A DNA stretch of 64,000 bases from Brachionus plicatilis (taxonomy: Eukaryota; Rotifera; Eurotatoria; Ploima; Brachionidae). Where the stretch lies: the NCBI GenBank assembly GCA_010279815.1, contig QEOQ01000344.1, forward strand, positions 974,948 through 1,038,947. The letters run 5' to 3'. The translations under genes were made by a program, and so were the position numbers. The notes below the pieces were generated by a model. The model ran no database searches and had not been told where the DNA came from. It saw only the letters and a list, made by a program, of their open reading frames with translations. This document shows positions 60,931 through 64,000 of this stretch, piece after piece. Position 1 is the stretch's first letter, and each line of letters opens with the position of its first letter.

Positions 60931-61226
60931 TGACTTTTTTAACCATTGTCTACTATTTTTTTAAATTTATTTTATTAAATGACCATTGTCTACTATCTTT
61001 CTTACTTTAAATATTTTATTATCTTGATTGTGATTGATGATTTTTAATTATTTCTTTTACTATAAAAATGTTAAACTTTATTTCATTTATTCGTCTTATT
61101 CGAATATTTCCAAAAACAATATAAAACGTTTAGCTAGACCAATTGTCGTATTGGTCATTTAATAAAATAAAAAATTAAAAACAACTTAACTGAGTTTTAT
61201 TAACTTAACCTTATCCGAGGGTTTAC
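60931..61226 (+). repeat. Second LTR of the element A family
   Basis: Collinear with 45890-46170: both contain TTTTACTATAAAAATG, CATTTATTCGTCTTATTCGA and AACTTAACCTTATCCGAGGG, with scattered differences. This copy ends GGGTTTACA. It has a partial internal duplication of ACCATTGTCTACTAT (60950 and 60983). It is in the same orientation as the 5' LTR of element A and directly abuts the LTR of element C. Confidence 0.72.
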
Positions 61227-61716
61227 AGTTTTTTGATTAAAATTTATAACTTTATTTTTTTTATTACTATTTGATTTAAATTTTTATTTTTTTTTTATTT
61301 TTTGAATAAAAATTTTTTTAATTTTTTTTAAAATTTTTGAAATTTTTATTTAAGAAAATTTAATACTTCTCCTACATTATAGATCAAGTGAGTTAAATAA
61401 ACTTTAACTTCTAACACTCACGATTCGACTTTTTAAATTGAGTCAGAGATATGTTGGAACAGGGCTGAGTAATTATGTTACATTGGTTGTCATACTGTTC
61501 AAAGAATATGGAGAGAGTTTCGAATCAAGACACATCGAAAAAATCTTAATTTTTTTATATTTTAATTTTAAGATTTTTTTATTTTTATCTTTTTGTTTTC
61601 TTCTCAGTTTTGATTTGTTTTTAATCTGAAGATGCTTTAGTTTGACACAACTAAACAATAAAATAAATAATTAATTTTATTCAATTCAAATTAGCTACAA
61701 TTATATAAAGTCTAAG
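61227..61716. other. AT-rich spacer
   Basis: Poly-T/A runs; the overlapping open frames near 61440-61660 are low complexity. Nothing recognised. Confidence 0.45.
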
Positions 61717-61830
61717 CTATTCTTTTACGATTCATTTTTATTTTAGTGCTTTAGTTTTACGATTCATTTTTTTGTGCTATACTTTTACGATTTATTCTTT
61801 TTTGTGCTATACTTTTTCGATTCAATAATA
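61717..61830. repeat. Tandem repeat, ~30-bp unit with TTTTACGATTC
   Basis: Four units of roughly GTGCTATACTTTTACGATTC plus a T-rich tail start at about 61717, 61749, 61777 and 61807 (spacing 32, 28, 30), with a few base changes between copies. Confidence 0.75.
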
Positions 61831-61948
61831 TTTATTTTTAGGAAAAAATAAGTAAAATAAAAATCAAAGAGCTTTTAAAATAGGTAATGAAAATGGTCAT
61901 ATTAAGGTATACTCTAATTTTTGTTTTTTTGTTTGTCAATTTTTACAT

Positions 61949-62100
61949 AAATAACGTTATCATCTGAATTTAGTCATATGTCATTAAATTTTTAGTGACA
62001 TGTAACTATAGAATCTTTGATATGTTATAACAGTGTGTCACTAAAATAGAGTACTCTATTTTAAAGACATGTCACTGGATTCGGATGATTACGTTATTTT
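61949..62100. mobile_element. 152-bp MITE with 40-bp inverted ends and a 20-bp palindrome
   Basis: The left end AAATAACGTTATCATCTGAA and the complement of the right end AAATAACGTAATCATCCGAA agree over about 40 bp with about eight mismatches. Inside are GTGACATGT motifs in opposite orientation and a perfect palindrome AAAATAGAGTACTCTATTTT at 62044-62063. No coding sequence. Confidence 0.68.
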
Positions 62101-62286
62101 TAAAAAGAAATGTAAAGATTTAATAAAAATTATGTTAAAGAATATCAACTCAAAACTGTTTCAGATCGAAAAATTTTTTCTCAATAATTGATTATTAACT
62201 TTATTTATTATTAATTCTTTGATTATTAATTCTAATTATAATTATATTGAAAAAAAATTAACATATATTTGACATTTCTAAAACAA

Positions 62287-63595
62287 ATGGAGGAAGCGTT
62301 TTCTTTATTAGTCCGTCCCAGGACAAAGCACGGATACCTTAAAAAAGATGCACAAATATGTTATGGCGTTAGTGAGCATTGTGAAGGCTCAGAAGGAACA
62401 AATCAAGGAAATGACAACCGAGATAACTGACTTAAAAAATAAAAAAAAAATGGTGATGATGCTTTGGTAAAGAGTGTAAAGACTGAGATTGGGGTCGCTG
62501 AGAGCAGGGTTATTAAGACCAGGCGTATCAGAGGTCAAACAACACGTAACACAGCAGATGCGCGAAATACGATGTACGAACGAGTCCTGATTGTCTTGGA
62601 AATGGAGTCAGTTGACTCAAAAATGGCAATACTACGTAACGCAAAAAAGTTACGTGAAAGTGAGAATGAGCAGTAAAAAAATGTCTATATTAACGAGGAC
62701 CGCACGCCAAGTGAAAGAGCGGCTGACAAAAAACTTCGAGAGGAACGCGACACTAGAAATGCAAAACTGAAGGAATCGGCGACCATAAACGGACGCGAAA
62801 TCAAGTTTGAGACCGGCAATGATGGTAAGAAACGATCCTGGGCTATTCGAAATGGTGAGCTAAGAATGGTGGTCTCCACAATTGAGCAACGCTAGCAAAG
62901 AATGAATCGAAGTGGAGAGACCATGGCCTCATGTGGTCTCGATGGTTCGCTGGCTGAAATGGAATGTGACCAAGTCAATGAGTGCTCGGAAGTGTCGGAA
63001 TACACTTCATTAGCGTCATCTCAGTCAACGCAATATTCGCCTGATTCGTCAATATCTCATATCCCTCATGACGATACAATGTCTCAAATCTCGAACACTA
63101 AATCTTGTCATGACCAACAAGGAGTTTTAGATTTCTGGTACACCAATGCGACCAGCCTCAACAACAAGATTCGTTTGTTTGAATCGGTGGCAGCCAGTTT
63201 AGAACCAAATGTTATTGGCATCACTGAAACTTGGTTCGATTCAAGCTTAGTGCGTGTGAGAGACCCAAATCGAATGTTCGAGGTAGAGTTAGGACCACCA
63301 CTAGACACGAGTGTCACTAGAAGCCACGTTAGCTTTCGTTTTCGGCTTTTTGCACGTGTCGAAAGAACGCAAACATTTGACAGCAGAAGATACAACTGGA
63401 GAAACGGTGAATACGAATCGATGAACAAGTTCTTCAAAGAGTTTGACTGGAGCGCTGCGTTTGGTACGAAATCGACGCAAGACCGCTACACAACGTTTTA
63501 GGAGCTTTCGGATTGGCCTCTGAACGCTTCGTCAAGAAACGCTGGCCAAGACCAATTAATGTTAAACCACCGTGGTCCTCAAAGCTGCTTTAAAT
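62287..63595 (+). pseudogene. LINE fragment (CR1-like): ORF1 and endonuclease start, internally deleted
   Basis: After MEEAFSLLVRPRTKHG (62287) and a coiled-coil piece, 62464-62676 gives ORF1-like sequence (VLEMESVDSKMAILRNAKKL) and continues past a stop (KLREERDTRNAKLK). 62902-63501 starts ORF2: VLDFWYTNATSLNNKIRLFE and NVIGITETWFDSSL, the N-terminus of an APE endonuclease. After VRVRDPNRMFEVE the frame jumps to RYNWRNGEYESMNKFFKEFD, which normally follows the endonuclease, so most of the endonuclease is deleted. The last recognisable part (SERFVKKRWPRPINVKPPW) is in another frame near 63515-63570. RT is missing. GC is well above the surroundings, so it is younger than the LINE at 32-36 kb. 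Confidence 0.78.
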
Positions 63596-64000
63596 AAAAA
63601 TAAATAATAATATTTCTTATTTAATATTTACTTGTTTCGGCAAAGTAAAAATTTTGCTCATTTTCAATTTGTTCAAACTTGCTCAAACATAAAATGCAAA
63701 TTTTGAAAAACTGCAAGTTTCGCAAATTTCAAATGAATTTTGCAATTATTTAATTCATAAATAAATTTCCAATTAACATATTTTTTGATTTTTAAAATTT
63801 TTTTGAATTATGCTGTTTTTGAGAACTCTATATTATTTGTGTATGTTCAGCTTCAACCGGTTGTCGCAGGCAATAAATATTTACCCGCAAGTACACCTGC
63901 ATGTGGACGCCAACCAATTGGTTAACCGGCTAACAATTGGAAGAGGAAGGATCATCCGATCCTTAGGTGTCCCAGAAAAGTAGAAGACATCAGGAGATGT
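63596..64000. other. Window end, unassigned
   Basis: AT-rich to about 63840, then a GC-richer 150 bp with an open frame (QAINIYPQVHLHVDANQLV then LTIGRGRIIRSLGVPEK) ending in a stop at 63981. Possibly another repeat or an exon; not recognised. Confidence 0.3.

Overview
The window reads as nuclear DNA from a small, AT-rich metazoan: spliced genes with GT/AG introns (some very short), animal-type proteins, AATAAA signals just after stop codons, and long AT-only spacers. Monogonont rotifers such as Brachionus have this style, but that is a guess from composition and gene content and nothing here proves the species.

Region by region. 1-3.8 kb (+): the last six visible exons of a sodium-coupled SLC5 transporter, with a TA-flanked MITE in one intron. 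4.2-7.4 kb: relics of DNA transposons (a foldback element, a Tc1/mariner, a probable piggyBac). 11.2-12.5 kb (+): a complete eight-exon stomatin gene. 14.5-20.3 kb (-): a complete four-exon ORP5/8-type oxysterol-binding-related protein. Stomatin and ORP converge. 20.3-27.5 kb: AT-rich DNA without genes, containing an apparently perfect 136-bp inverted repeat. 27.6-29.4 kb (-): one long exon encoding an unusual fusion of a cysteine-dioxygenase-like cupin, a nine-Cys segment and a Cu/Zn superoxide dismutase domain. 29.7-37 kb: transposon-rich (a MITE carrying a CCTTTCCTCTT microsatellite, a MULE, an APE-type LINE, a third TA-flanked MITE). 37.7-43.5 kb (-): exons for signal peptide, PAN/Apple and Ig domains, interrupted by an assembly gap and a decayed Gypsy element. 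44.2-45.8 kb: fragments of a dystrophin C-terminus lying on both strands. 45.9-61.2 kb: a stack of nested, decayed Gypsy elements (three bodies), a Tigger/pogo element and LTRs. 61.2-64 kb: a tandem repeat, a short MITE and a 5' LINE fragment.

The most notable host feature is the CDO-SOD exon. It starts at a splice acceptor in phase 1, and all the Ig/PAN exons upstream on the same strand are joined by phase-1 introns. A single secreted protein of order signal peptide-PAN-Ig-Ig(-Ig)-CDO-Cys-rich-SOD is therefore possible, but it rests on phase and orientation only. The second notable feature is the scrambled dystrophin locus, where the ZZ-domain exons are inverted relative to the coiled-coil exons and one exon is present twice in opposite orientations. 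Almost every transposon here is dead by stops, frameshifts or lost catalytic residues.
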